A stretch of 64,000 nt of DNA from Nissolia schottii (taxonomy: Eukaryota; Streptophyta; Magnoliopsida; Fabales; Fabaceae): assembly GCA_003254905.1 (NCBI GenBank), contig QANU01054449.1, forward strand, positions 474,404 to 538,403, written 5' to 3'. The notes under the pieces were generated by a model. That model ran no database searches. It was not told the origin of the DNA and saw only the letters and a list, made by a program, of their open reading frames with translations. The translations under genes were made by a program, and so were the position numbers. Shown here one piece after another: positions 22,678 through 34,801 of the stretch (its first letter is position 1; each line of letters starts with the position of its first letter).

Positions 22678-23652
22678 TGTTCTATTTTTGTTTGGCGCTC
22701 TTGCTTTTGTTTGAATGAAAATAAAAGTTTTGGGAGATAAGGCAAGCCCAGTAGCATTAAACTATAACCTTACAAAAAAATCCAATATCTTAGGAACAAA
22801 AATGTAAAAAAAACAAAAACTGAAATATCTCCAAGCAAAGCTTTACAAGTAGCCAAGATTTTTGTTCTAGTTTTTGTCTATATACACTCTATTTTGTCAT
22901 TAGTTGCAGCATGATATTTTCAGAATGAAATGAGAACCTGGTATATTCTTGCATATTACTTGTGTATCTAAAACATGCTCAGAAACTTATATGGTTATTT
23001 GGCATTATTCGTTTGGGTTGAGAAATTGACCACGTTTGTGGCTAGTGTTAATTGAAGAACCAAAACAACTTCTAAGCAATTAGTATATCTGGCAGCGTTT
23101 GAAATCTTCTCTTTTACTGGGTTCATAGCAAAGACGGAGAATCAATTATTTATGGATAAAACCCAAATTCTTCTATAGCGAAGAAATACTTGTGCTCTCT
23201 TAGCTTACAGATACACAAATTCCACTTCAGATTTTATATCTAGCACCAGATAAACCTTCAAGGAACATGCAGCGACATACAAGCATATAATATTCCCTCA
23301 TAAGTTATTCAAATAAGTTGTTTACGAATTCAAATATAAAAGAATTTATTCATAAGTTACTTTTCAAGAGTTCTTTCACATAAAGACGTGAATAAGTTGT
23401 TTACCAAAACCGACCCTAGTGAATGATGAGCAATTTTTATTTCATAAATATATCACTCATATTCTGAAGACAATGAGCTTAAGAGTGAAGAGGAGATCCT
23501 TTCATCATCATAAATACTAATGATTAGATACTTCCAACTCAATTAACACCTATTTTTCACTCCATAATTAAGATGGGTTGCATAGTAAAGTCAAACCTTA
23601 TGATAATACATAACATCACAACACAGTAACAACTAAAAGGAGGGAGCAACAC
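22678..23652. other. intergenic region between two minus-strand genes
   Basis: It holds the presumed promoter and 5' UTR of the phosphohexomutase gene (next to 22677) and the 3' UTR of the C2-domain gene (next to 23653). No further coding sequence is seen. Confidence 0.6.
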
Positions 23653-25106
23653 CTAAAACTCAACCTCTGATAAGCCCTTGGAATTTGGAATATCAACCCA
23701 CTCAATCTCCAGAACAACTTCACCAGACTTGACATTCCTCAACCTTAGACACATCTCTTGGATGATTTTCCCATTCTTCCATATGCAGCTGCTCTCTTCA
23801 GCGAGGCAGTTAGACCTGCTCGGCTGAACAGTCTTGACAACATGACCGTCCGGAAGGTCACTCAAGCCCATCTTCACGCACTGAAGAAAAGGCTTTATGT
23901 CTATGTCTGCGTCGCCCATTTTGTCGTCAACAGTGAAGGTGTCTTTGTCACAAACTTCCTGCAAAGAAACAACAACAACAACAACAACAACTACTACATT
24001 AACGCAAAGCCATCAACAATTTAACAGTAGGATATTCTGGTAATGATAGCTCCGCCACATCACTGGTGATATGATATAGATTGTTTTAGTACTAACCAGA
24101 TGTATAGGAGTGTTAACATCTCTAATGTATAGTGTCAATTCTTCATTCCACTCAGGATTGCAGTTATTTTTCACAACTCCGGTTTTCAGCTTCTGCAGTA
24201 ATATGAGATAAAATCTTCAGACCAAAGACATCTTTGGTAATAGTTTATTTGGAAAAACTTTATCAATTATTTTTTTATTATAAGTCTAAAATAAGCTAAT
24301 TCAAATACAGTACAAGTAGTTTAGAGCAACAGAAAGTAGTGCCAAAAGCTTTTCTTTGGTCTTTAGCTGCCATTACCCACTCACTACGTTTGGCTCGGGG
24401 AATTGAAAGACCCAATTAAAGGGATGATTTCTCCTAACATAGATTGTTCTATTTTTAGAAATTGAACTAGAGACCACCAATGCTCATAAACTCAACTCAA
24501 TGGGGGGGGGGGGGTTAGGCTAACATATAATTTTAAAATCCCCATTTGAATCACACCTCAAACTTCTACAAGGAGTAGTGATTTACATTTAAAAAAATAA
24601 CAAGGAAAAAAAAAAAAAACAGTAACTTAAAAGAATAATATCCACTGCATGGCTTCAAATAGAAGAAAATCATTAGCTGTGAAGAGCCCAGATTGATAGA
24701 CCCTGATGCTCTTTTCCACATGGTTACCGTTATAAAAGTTGAAGGGCAGTTAAGGGAAATAAATTAAAAAAAATTATTAGCGAAATAAAACAAAAATGAT
24801 CACAAATGTCACTGATACATTGTACTTGTGTCATTATCCTTAATCTCACGAAAATTCTTCCCAATCGAGAACAGCAGAACTCAAAAACACAATTGATGAA
24901 GGAGGGTGGGTGCAGGGGGTTGCAACAACACAAGTATAATTATTATAGATGAATAAATTGAATTAAATAAAAAAATAAAGAAGGGAGTTAGCTACCAAAT
25001 CGGCCAAGGTGACAAGGACATAAGGGTCACTGGAACGAGTGTCGCAAGGGATGAGATTCTTGGCTCTCTTGATGCGAAGTTTGATGAGACCCAGAACGTT
25101 TTCCAT
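23653..25106 (-). CDS. C2-domain ABA-related (CAR-like) protein
   Basis: Three exons (25106-24996, 24192-24097, 23958-23653) join in frame to 170 aa with GT-AG introns. The protein is a single C2 domain. It starts MENVLGLIKLRIKRAKNL, then has D22-T-R-S-S-D27-P-Y-V, a K-L-K-T strand, N-P-E-W-N-E, and the second calcium loop C-D73-K-D75 to D80-D81-K-M-G-D85. The CAR-type insert P-S-R-x-N-C-L-A-E-E-S follows, and the protein ends in a W-V-D-I-P-N-S-K-G-L segment. Plant CAR proteins bind membranes with calcium and help bring PYR/PYL abscisic-acid receptors to the plasma membrane; some were annotated earlier as GTPase-activating proteins. The usual Y-D-H-D is C-D-K-D here. All five expected acidic positions are present. 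The length is normal and no break is seen. Confidence 0.9.
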
Positions 25107-25274
25107 TGAAACCCCTCCTTCCTTCCTTCCTTGTCGATCAGATCGATGCAGACTACCACTAAGATGATTATTATGGAGATGAGAAAGGAGCTATTGCTTT
25201 TACCCTAAAATATTTATGTTACTTAAATATTCACTATATTATTTACCCTCCTTTTATTGCGTCAGCTGACTAAT

Positions 25275-26040
25275 GAGATATTATTTACCCAATTATTTCA
25301 AATCTCAGGATGAATGAGAGTAAACTCAACAAATATGAATGAGTAAGCTCAGTCTAAAGTTATGTTTTACTAGTGACAAAATAAAGAATAGAAACATACG
25401 AAAACCAAAAAAATTGAAATAAAAAAAAATAACTACTTAAAGAGATATAAAATTAGAGTTTGAATAGACAAAAAGTTTTTATGTCCATTTGTCTATCTTC
25501 ACCTCTGTCTTATCTATAAAGACCTACTATAAAATGAATAAAATTAAGCCACCACACAGAATATATAGTAGCAAATAAAGTACGTTTGTATTAGAAAAAT
25601 ACTAGGTGCACGGTTACAGCGTGTTAAATTGAACCAAACTTGGGTCCCTACTAAAGATATTTTACTGATTCAAAAACCAGTCCTAACGAGATATTTACGT
25701 AATTATTTAAAATTTCATTAAATAATAAATGATGAATAAGTAAGCACCAAAAAAAAAATAATGAACAAATAAGCATAGTTTAAGGATGTGTTTGGTACAG
25801 TAATAAATAAAGAATAAAAATATGAAAAGAAGTTTTTATTTTTTTGTGTCTCATTAAAATTGAGATGTTAAAGTTAGGACAAAGAAAAAGGAAATTACTC
25901 AAAAGGGATACAAAGTTAGAGCGTGAATTGAATTGAATTTTTTTTTTTCAATCTATGTCTCTCCAAACAATCTCAGTATAAATAATTCAAATTACAAATA
26001 AATGGAACCAAACGTGGGTCCCTACTAAAGATATTTTAAG
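25275..26040. repeat. diverged tandem duplication, unit ~400 bp
   Basis: The blocks at about 25275-25665 and 25690-26035 run in parallel. Both contain a gagatatt..ttattt start, an ataaagaataaaaata-like block and a gagatataaaattagag-like block. Both end with the best-kept part, gggtccctactaaagatat (25642 and 26017). AT-rich indels separate the blocks. No coding potential is seen. Confidence 0.65.
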
Positions 26041-26575
26041 TGCCGGATGACCCTTCTACCGTTGAAGTTGACAATTATGTATTTTTATTATTGTCGATTA
26101 TATTTTAATGATTAAAATATATATATATATATATATATACACTTTAACATCTAAAGTTCAAATTTTATTTTACTTTAACATGTGCAAATTTTATTTTAGA
26201 GGAGTCAGATTCCTAAGTTTTATAAGAGTATTGCTAGTTGTTTGGGGAAGAAAAATGATAAATTTTAAAGTTGGTAATATTTTAAAGGAGTTAATTAGAA
26301 TATATTGATGGATATATAATTGACTATGACACTTATTACTTAAAAGATTATCTAAATAAAATAAATTAATTGAATGACAGTATAAAAAAATTTATATTGC
26401 CAATACATCTAAATTAAACTCATATTTTATAAAGTTTAATATTTATCTATTGACCGTGTGAATTTTTTTTTACACTATCAACTAATTAAATCTTGTTATG
26501 TTAGCATAAATGTTTGACTTTATAAAAAAATTTTAAACTGATAATAGATCAAAATTAAATTCTATTTGAAATGTC

Positions 26576-26610
<35 letters not shown>

Positions 26611-27410
26611 TTTTAATAAAAAATATTATATTTTCTTGTGCTTTAAACATTTTTCTTTATAAGGCTAAAGAGATTACAGGGTCAAATGTCAATTTTGACA
26701 CGTACTTAAAGTTTGTGACTCTTATTCATCACCGCAATTCTCTGCCATTCTTACCGCACTATAATAAAATCAAAACTGAAGCAAATCGAAACCATTTGTT
26801 TCTCTTTTGGCGTAGATTTCATTCAGATTTTACACGTTGTATGGCAATAGCGTAAGAATTAAAATTGAAAACATCTGCTACATGTTGTTCTGTTCTGTGT
26901 CTAATTTAAATGTCTGGTTTAAAATTGCTAGCTAAATTCAGATATTTTCATCTTTTGTACTCATCTGATCCAAGTTAAAGTAGCTAACAATCTAACATGC
27001 TAGCTGGGTAAGCCATGCATCGAGTAATATTGTTGATCTGTCGTATTTTAATTCCATGAGCTTGTTACAGGGATTTGAAGAATTTCAAATCATGCATGTT
27101 ATATGAATATTGAAAATGAGAAAAACAGTGTCGAGACAACCCGTTGTTGCGTGAAAAAAAAAAAGAGAATAAAAAAAGTAACGCAATTGCATTGTAGATA
27201 CTGATGGTAATATGGGGTTGGGCTTCACAGGCTAGAAGTTTACATGGATAGAATGGTGGGTTGGGTTGGGTTGGTTTGTAACCAAAAAAAAAAAAAAAAC
27301 GGTAAAGAAGATTGGTGGGTTGATACCATGCAATAGATTAAGGATGGATATGGCATTTACTAACCGTTTGTTGAATTTTTAAGTGTGAATGTTTAAAAAG
27401 TCTCACATTG
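26041..27410. other. AT-rich intergenic DNA
   Basis: It holds short TA microsatellites (about 26119-26140 and 26579-26606) and poly-A runs. A mixed-composition stretch at 26700-26870 has no convincing ORF. Confidence 0.5.
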
Positions 27411-27419
27411 ATTAGTAAT

Positions 27420-28191
27420 TGACAATATTATTTGAACACCAAATTTATCCAAACATCTTATAAACACGAAAATTGTTATATTTGATACGATGAGTAACAT
27501 TTCTGACGCAGAAATCATCAATGCATGCACATATGACATCAACCCCACATTAACACAACATTAACATAATTATTTTTCAGTCTTTTGAACACATTCTCTC
27601 TCCATTAAATCACACTCTTTCCATCACTTGGTACTGTTAGACCAGACTCTCTCTCTCCTCTGCTATCACTCACTCCTATGGACCCAACACATAATAGAAC
27701 TATGCATCAACATAACAACGATAGACATCAATATCAATTTGATACATTTTTCTCTTTTCAGTCAGACTCTCTTTCTTCTTCTCTGGTTCTCTCACTCTAG
27801 CGTCAAGACGTACGTGGATATCAACATAAACATATGCATCAACGTAATAATTATAGGTATCAACATAATGAAAATATACATGAACACATCATAAAGGTAT
27901 ATCAACGTTTATACAAATAAAAGAAAAATTTTCTTTTAAAAAAATGTTGATACATTTTTTTTATGTTGATACCTATTGTGTTGATGTCTATAACTATTAC
28001 GTTGATACCTATTTCTATTATGTTGATGTTTGTGTGTTTTATAGATGGTGAGCAAGAAAGAGTGTGTGTGATTTGATGGAAACAGAGTAAATATTGAATT
28101 TTTTTTTATTATATTTATGGTCTCTACTAAATGTTAATGTCATTATGTTTTTTAGGATGTTGGGTATTTTGGTGTGAAAATAGAATTATTG
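27420..28191. mobile_element. Mutator-type MITE with long inverted ends
   Basis: Flanking 9-mers are attagtaat (27411-27419) and gttagtaat (28192-28200), 8 of 9 identical. The ends are inverted over roughly 200 bp with gaps. The left part holds gaacaccaaatttatccaaa, and the right end read in reverse holds cacaccaaaatacccaa. Further in, catcaaatcacac-type blocks match. The centre repeats atgttgatac and its complement. No ORF is present. Confidence 0.7.
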
Positions 28192-28200
28192 GTTAGTAAT

Positions 28201-31200
28201 AGACCTAAGAGAAGTGTATATAAGTTAAAAGATTAAGAAGCTTTAAGATTTTGAATCAAAATGTGATGCATGACCCACTTATTTGATTTTTCATTTTTAA
28301 CTCATTAATGTTGAATCAATATTAATTTTTTTTATATCATGTACACCTCATCAATTAATAATAAAAAAATGACACTTGATAGCACATAACTAAAAATTCA
28401 CTTAAAATAATTCATTTCCTTATATTTTCGATGCCTTATGGTGAGATGATATTAGTCCTTGTTTCCTAGTACTTTTCTTTCTAGGGTTTTACTTAATGCA
28501 CTTTTAAGAATCAAGAAATTTAAAGCTTTCCTTAAAATATAGAATTTTTAAACTTTAATTTTAATACCTTGAATATGCACGGACAACTTTACATTTTTTT
28601 CATTTCTTCTTGTTAGAACATGTTAAAATAAATAAAGATATTATTATATTTAATTAGATTAATTTAACCCAATTTTAAATTGATTTTGTTTTGGCTTATA
28701 AATAGAGTCTTATCTTATTATATCAAACACAACATAATAATTATTGACTACAATCCTTTTTTTTTTTTTTTTTCCTCCTGTCTTTCCAGCGTCCCATGTA
28801 CTGTTACACTTCTTATTAAGTCCCATTTCCATGATTAGTAAAACTCACCTAAGAGCACGATCCCACATGACATATTGCTTCCTACGATTGGTTTTAAAGG
28901 TTACATATATACACTGGTTTTCCTAACCCCTCTGATCACGTACCATTTAAGACGCTTGCAAATGAGAATGTCTTCGTACAAACACGAACATGTGGTGTTG
29001 TTGAGTGTTGAGCTTGGGAAAGGATCCTCTAATTGATTATGTTTGGTCATGTGAAAAGAGATAAAGACACAAAAATTTTGAATAAGTGAAACTCTCTTAA
29101 ATGAGTTCTGCTACACGTACACCAAAACTCATACACCATACATACACCTCATACTTATATACATAAAGTTTGTGTTTTAACTCATGTAATGTTTGTGCAC
29201 TTAATTAAGTATAGTTGAGAGTATCATTTACAAGTTTGTAATGTTTGTGCACTTGTGAGAATAAAGTTTGTACATTATTAATGGTGTATGTATGGGTGTA
29301 TGAAATTAGGTGTACATGTAGCATTTTTGTTAGAGGAATTCATTCACGTTGAGCTTCCTTTTTAGTGCTTGGTTTACTCTCCACCGATGCTTCTGCTTCC
29401 CTTTAACAAAAGCATGTTTTCAATATTGCAAATTAAAATCCCTCTAATTCCATTATGGGATTTCTGTGGGACAGAGATTCATATCCCCTTTGGATATGCA
29501 TAAAGGTGAAACAAAAAAAGAAGAAAGCATTTTTTTTTTCATATGCTAAAAAGAAGAGGGCATTGACTATATATCCAACAGAAGACTCCTGTGTAGTGGC
29601 CCCCCTTACATATTTATATATACACAAATAACGTTAAGAATATCGATAGCTTAATTTCTTTGTTAAAATAATAAAAATTAATATTAGAGAGTAAGAATGG
29701 CTTGCTAAAGTTGAATTGACAGACTAACGTAGCATGATATTTTCTTAAATGAGTGGATACCATTTCATTTCATGCAACCACATACCTCTTTGATTTTCAT
29801 CAAATTCTTGCAAAAGACTTGCGGTTGATTAGCATTTCTCTTATCTAAAAAAATATGTGTAATATCTTTTCTTCGTTTTAATTTTAGGGGGAGGGGGTTG
29901 GGGAATGGGAGAAAATTCAGAGCTAGAAGTGAATTGTATTCATTTGTGTGTGTGTTTTTTTTTAATTATTAAATATATTTTTAAGGGTTTAAATTTTGAG
30001 TTTAAATGTTAAAGTTTAGGGTCTAAGAGTGTGATATAAATTTTTAAGGATATCATAATGATATAAAAATCAAACTCAGTTGAAAAGTTATGGGAGATGG
30101 CTCTGGTTGAATGAAGATGATTATGGTAGAGGATATTTCTTAGACCGTGGCAGTGTTGACGAAGGCAGATAGAATAGTGTGGGAAACTAAATTGCTTGTC
30201 AAAAAATCAAATTAGTTATCCAAATCATCATATTTTACAAATAATAGAATTTAAAATGAATTAATTTAACCTCGCATTTTAAATTCTCAAAGATTTTCAA
30301 ATGACTCATTCGAACACGCTCTAAAGATTCTTATAATGTCACATGATCAAATCATTCTATATGTATGACTTTTTAAGTAGTGAGTAAGTCAATTATTTTT
30401 ATCTCTGTAATAAGATTTAATTAGATCATGAAGGTGTAAAAGTTTTACTTTGTTAATTGTTGCATACTTAAAACTGGGCCACTTGAGCCCAAGAAACACG
30501 TAGAGCAAAGCATATCCAACTAGAAACTACATGGACCAGTGCGCTTCTTGAAGAAACCCTAATTGCTCCATTACTTGCTCTATAGGAAAGGGCACAACTA
30601 GTCCTAAAAGGAGAAAAAATATTTCCCCTTTTAGAGGCGATCTCTTATCTGTCTATAAATTAAATAGCCATGTTAAAGGACCCGAGTAGTCTCTTCTAAC
30701 CCTAATTTTACTATTCACCTAGAGCTACCCTTTACTTGAGCCTTAAAAGTATTACATTAGTATTCGCCACCTATCCTAAAAAAAAATGGGATGAAATAAA
30801 TAGAACGTCCAAAGTGCGTTCCCGTATTCACTTTTGTTATGCATCCAACCAACTTCGAATCTGGAACGGAGGAGAAAGAGGAGATGCCACCACCCGTGAG
30901 CTTCTGGTCCATCTCATCTAGGACATTCCATCAACATGTCGGTGCATCAATGTATATATAGCAATTAAACTCTTAAAACTCATGCTATGTACAAGTCAGA
31001 TAATTGTGCACATGACTCACTTGAATATATCATAGTAAACTATAATCAAATTACGTGTAATAATCTTATGTATTCACGTCAACATTAATTTGAAGCACTT
31101 CAAATTTTTTTTGAGTATCGTTAAAAGCAAAATATTTTTAAATATTATTTTTTTCATCTGCTATTAATTATTGTTTTTGACCTTTTAAATTCATTTTAAC

Positions 31201-31918
31201 TCAATGTATCTTGATATAAATTACATTAAGTTAAAACGTTAAAAGTAACAACTAATAGTTGACAGAGAGAATCCGTAAGCATATTATTTCCTTCCTTTAA
31301 TTAATTTATTTATTTCGACGAGAAAAGTCAATATTAAACTTGCAAGCGAAGCATCCAATATACCGAACTATTCAGTTATCCCCGTACGTAGATCTATACA
31401 TATTGATTCTGTATGTATATCGGAGTCAAAGACCCTTTTGAAACGTAAGCTTTTTCTTTCTTTTTAGATCTCTCTTTTTGCAGTGAGATCACATGCATGC
31501 AAGGCCGCGGGGTGATGCCATTTAGTTACCTAGAGCTAAAGGGAAACCCTTCTATATTGCAAGTTGTAATAATAGCTTTCTTTCAAGATCAAAAGTTAAA
31601 TCCAGAATAAAGTTACATGGCAGATCATAGATATTAATATGAACAAAGCCTTAGCTACCGCATATTAGCACCGCAATCTCTATATTGATTCACAGCTAGC
31701 TAGCTTGATAACATCGACATGGTTATCTACACACATTATCTCTATATATGGCGTCGATCAATGCATTGACATGACAATTGAAAACGGCTTGATTCGAGTA
31801 GATATATGCAACTTATCGAAAGTGAAGTTTTGAATATTCCATTAATTCTATCTACTTTTGCAATAATGATTAATGAATTAAAAATATTATTTATATACTC
31901 ACAAAATTAACAATATTT
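28201..31918. other. intergenic DNA without a recognisable gene
   Basis: The stretch is AT-rich with a poly-T run near 28755. A segment at about 30480-30760 has a tctataaat TATA-like element and resembles an old LTR, too weak to call. The 61-codon ORF at 30736 has no recognisable domain. Confidence 0.5.
29104..29328. mobile_element. short MITE related to the 3.3-4.7 kb element
   Basis: The left end TCTGCTACACGTACACC matches the right end in reverse, AATGCTACATGTACACC. A second inner block (actcatacacc and its inverted match) follows. The same end sequence, CTGCTACATGTACAC, begins the Mutator-like element at 3294. The TSD is unclear. Confidence 0.55.
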
Positions 31919-32103
31919 ACCAACGGAGGTTGGTCCAAGTGGTAAGTGACTTGGTATCACTTAAGCAAGGTCCCGAGTTCGAGACCTTGTGAACGCAGTT
32001 ATCCCCGTTGGGAGACTCACCCGCCATAACCAGGTGCGCGCCCGGGTCGGCCTGGATTAGCCAAGGCTAAGCCTTGGATACCGGGTAGGCAATCTAAAAA
32101 AAA
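31919..32103 (+). mobile_element. tRNA-derived SINE
   Basis: The ~185-bp element is flanked by the perfect 15-bp direct repeat aaattaacaatattt (31904-31918 and 32104-32118). The head carries RNA polymerase III boxes: an A-box-like tggtccaagtgg and a B-box-like gagttcgagacc. A GC-rich body follows, and the element ends in a poly-A run. The target duplication, pol III boxes and A-tail together define a SINE. It looks little mutated, so it is probably fairly young. Confidence 0.9.
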
Positions 32104-32118
32104 AAATTAACAATATTT

Positions 32119-33943
32119 GAATACCACACAGAAAAACAAACATTATAAAATAGAGAAATAAACATTATCACTGAGAATTTTTGTGTGCATAAACGCACAT
32201 GTATTTAATAGTATTTGTTTATGTGTTTGATAATGTTTATTTATCTATTTTGGACATGCATAGAGACACGTGTGTCTAATATTATTCATTTATATGTTTG
32301 ATATTGTTTGTTTCTATGTTTTGTAATGTTTGTTTCTCTACTTTATAATATTTTTTTTCTTTGTGTGGTTTACCCGAGGTGTTAGTTTTTGTGGTGTATA
32401 AATAGTGAAAGTATGAACATTGGGCTGCAATTTACCTATAACCATGAATACCTGTGGATAATATATGTGAATGGGACGGATATGAGAAAGGTTTTTCTCT
32501 ATGGGTAATGGAGATGGATTTTTCTAATATCTACTTACTAAATGTGGTGGGGGTGGGGTTACTCCCCTGTACCTGTGAGTACCCATTATACAAAATAGTT
32601 AAATTATTCTTAACTAAATAAATAAATTTATTTTGATACATCAATCTTATAATGCATTTTACAACCACATTTTTTTTGCCTATTACTAAATTATTTTCCA
32701 ATCTTTACAAAGTTTGAGTTTCAGTATGAACTAATGATTAGAACCATAAGACTGTAATGGTGTTAGATTGAATGAATGTTGCTATATTTGTTATACAAAG
32801 AATTGACATTATTTATATTTATTGTTATTTTTTTATTTTAAGTGTTTTCAAGTTATTGGATCTTTTTAAATTGTGCTTATATAATTTTAATTATATGATA
32901 AATTTCTAAAAATTATGATTAGAGTTTGTTTTCATTTATTTTAAAATTTCAATGATATATTGAATACCCATAAATATCTATAAACAGCAATGGATATCTA
33001 ATTATCCAAAAAAAAAAAAAAAGTACTCGCACAAATATAAGATAGGATGAAAGAGAAGTTTCATGCACAGAAGGGGATATTCCAACTTGCCTCAACCTAC
33101 CTGATTGTTATCCCTATTATTGAAAGCATTTATGCTTAAAAATATTTTACATTCAATTATATATATTAACTGTTGCATGGAAAAAGATTAATCTTTAAGC
33201 TTTAAAGCACTGTGAGTTTCACTATATATGTAATCTCTTATTAATCTACTTTTATGGATCCTTTCATTTAATTTGCATGCAATCGACGTCGGTTAACTTT
33301 GAGGGAAAAAAAAAAGAAAAGAAAAGAAGAGAGAGAGAGAGAAGAAGAGGAAGAGGAACGAAACATATCCACAACCTTATGGCCAATAGTTAGCCTGGAG
33401 AGAGACAAATAGCTTTTTTGTTTGGATGATTTGTCAGATCCAAACAAGATTCATATATGTTGAAATTAAGAGAGAAAATATATCAAACTACAATACTTGC
33501 ATGGTTTCGTTCTATATTGACTTGCCGTTTATTCTATTATTTTATTTTATTATATTTTATTTTTTCCAAATTTGCCAAACTAGATTCATTCAAAGAAAAC
33601 ATGCGAGAACTGTGGATAAAAAAGTAATGACAAGCCGCCAACAAGACAAACACACATGCAAGTTGTGAGTGATACACATAAAGGTTAGGAAGGATTCTTC
33701 CTTGGCAGTGACACGCATGCATTCCACTACTTTTACATTTCTGTTGTTGTTGATACAGAACATCAGAAGAGATATTAACATATTAAGACATCTCAACAAC
33801 CAGAAAATATATATATGTACCCCCTTCCAACTCAGACACAGGTAGACACTACTACTTAGTCCTCCCCCCTCCTTTTCTGCCTTCAAAGCCTTTTTTGTTT
33901 TCGGAATTAAATTTCTATTTTTTTTAAAAGATTATTTTACAAA
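32119..33943. other. AT-rich intergenic DNA
   Basis: It includes a GA-rich tract at about 33305-33360. The ORFs here are short, overlap on both strands and have no recognisable content. Confidence 0.5.
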
Positions 33944-34421
33944 GGGTAAATACTCTATTTAATTAGTCCATGAACTTTATTCTTTTATCCTACTTATCCT
34001 TCAATTAAGTGACATGTTTGTCTTTGTACTTTGCAAACGTTAAATTTGTTAGCTCTTTCGTCTATCAAACCCCTAATGAAAACTAAGCTGTTAGTTAATG
34101 AGCCGTTATGTACATTCTCTCTCCTAGTCAGCCTAAAATGACGTCGTTTTGAATGTTCCAGAGACCTATCTGGCTAAAAAAAGTCCATAAAATAACTAGG
34201 CTAAAACAAGTTTTGGGACTACTTAGACCCTACACCATACTACACCTTCACCTTTAGCCCACTACCACCACAATACCCTCATTTTCAATAACACCACCCA
34301 TACATACCCCATTCCTATTACCCCGCCATCATCATTACTACTACAACTACCACTCTTATTAAATTGAGAGACCAAGTAGAGTAAGAGGGTAAAGTTTAAA
34401 GACTTAATAGGGTATTAATCT
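33944..34421. mobile_element. Mutator-type MITE (first of an adjacent pair)
   Basis: The left end (..aatactctatttaattagtcc) and the right end in reverse (gattaataccctattaagtc..) match over about 60 bp, including the blocks aactttat and ctacttat/ctacttgg. The flanks ttttacaaa and ttttactaa resemble a 9-bp TSD with two changes. No ORF is present. Confidence 0.6.
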
Positions 34422-34425
34422 TTTT

Positions 34426-34792
34426 ACTAAACCCTGAATTTCGTCCTTATATATTTTTTTGGTCAACTTTGTTATAGTTGAAAAAAATGGTTAGAATCGT
34501 CCTTGTAAAATGTAAAAGTCAATCATATTAGTCTTTCTATTATTTTCCTAATGTTAACAACTGTCGTGACACATAATTATGTAAAATTTTTGGCAAAAAT
34601 GGTCCTTATACAGAATACCAAAAGTAGTCCCTTTAGTCATTCAGTTAGGTGTTACGTTGGCCGTCACTATTAGGGGAAGTGATGGAAGGACTAACCTTTT
34701 GTATTTTACGAGGATGATTTTGACCAAAATTTGTTGTTAGAGATAAAGTTGACTAGAGTAAAAATTTACATATCCAAAATAATTAGAGGTTT
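34426..34792. mobile_element. Mutator-type MITE (second of an adjacent pair)
   Basis: The perfect 9-bp direct repeat aatcttttt lies at 34417-34425 and 34793-34801. The inverted ends share aaaccctgaatt/aaacctctaatt, then gtcaacttt and a tcgtccttgtaaaat/tcatcctcgtaaaat block over about 110 bp. It starts where the first element ends, so one probably inserted at the edge of the other. Confidence 0.65.
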
Positions 34793-34801
34793 AATCTTTT
34801 T

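Noticed and set aside
24495..24520. Run of about 12 G
   Set aside because: A simple homopolymer in an intron of the CAR-like gene with no flanking structure. Its length may be unreliable.
31930..31990. tRNA-like sequence with A and B boxes
   Set aside because: The target duplication, 3' body and poly-A tail show that it is the head of a SINE rather than a tRNA gene.
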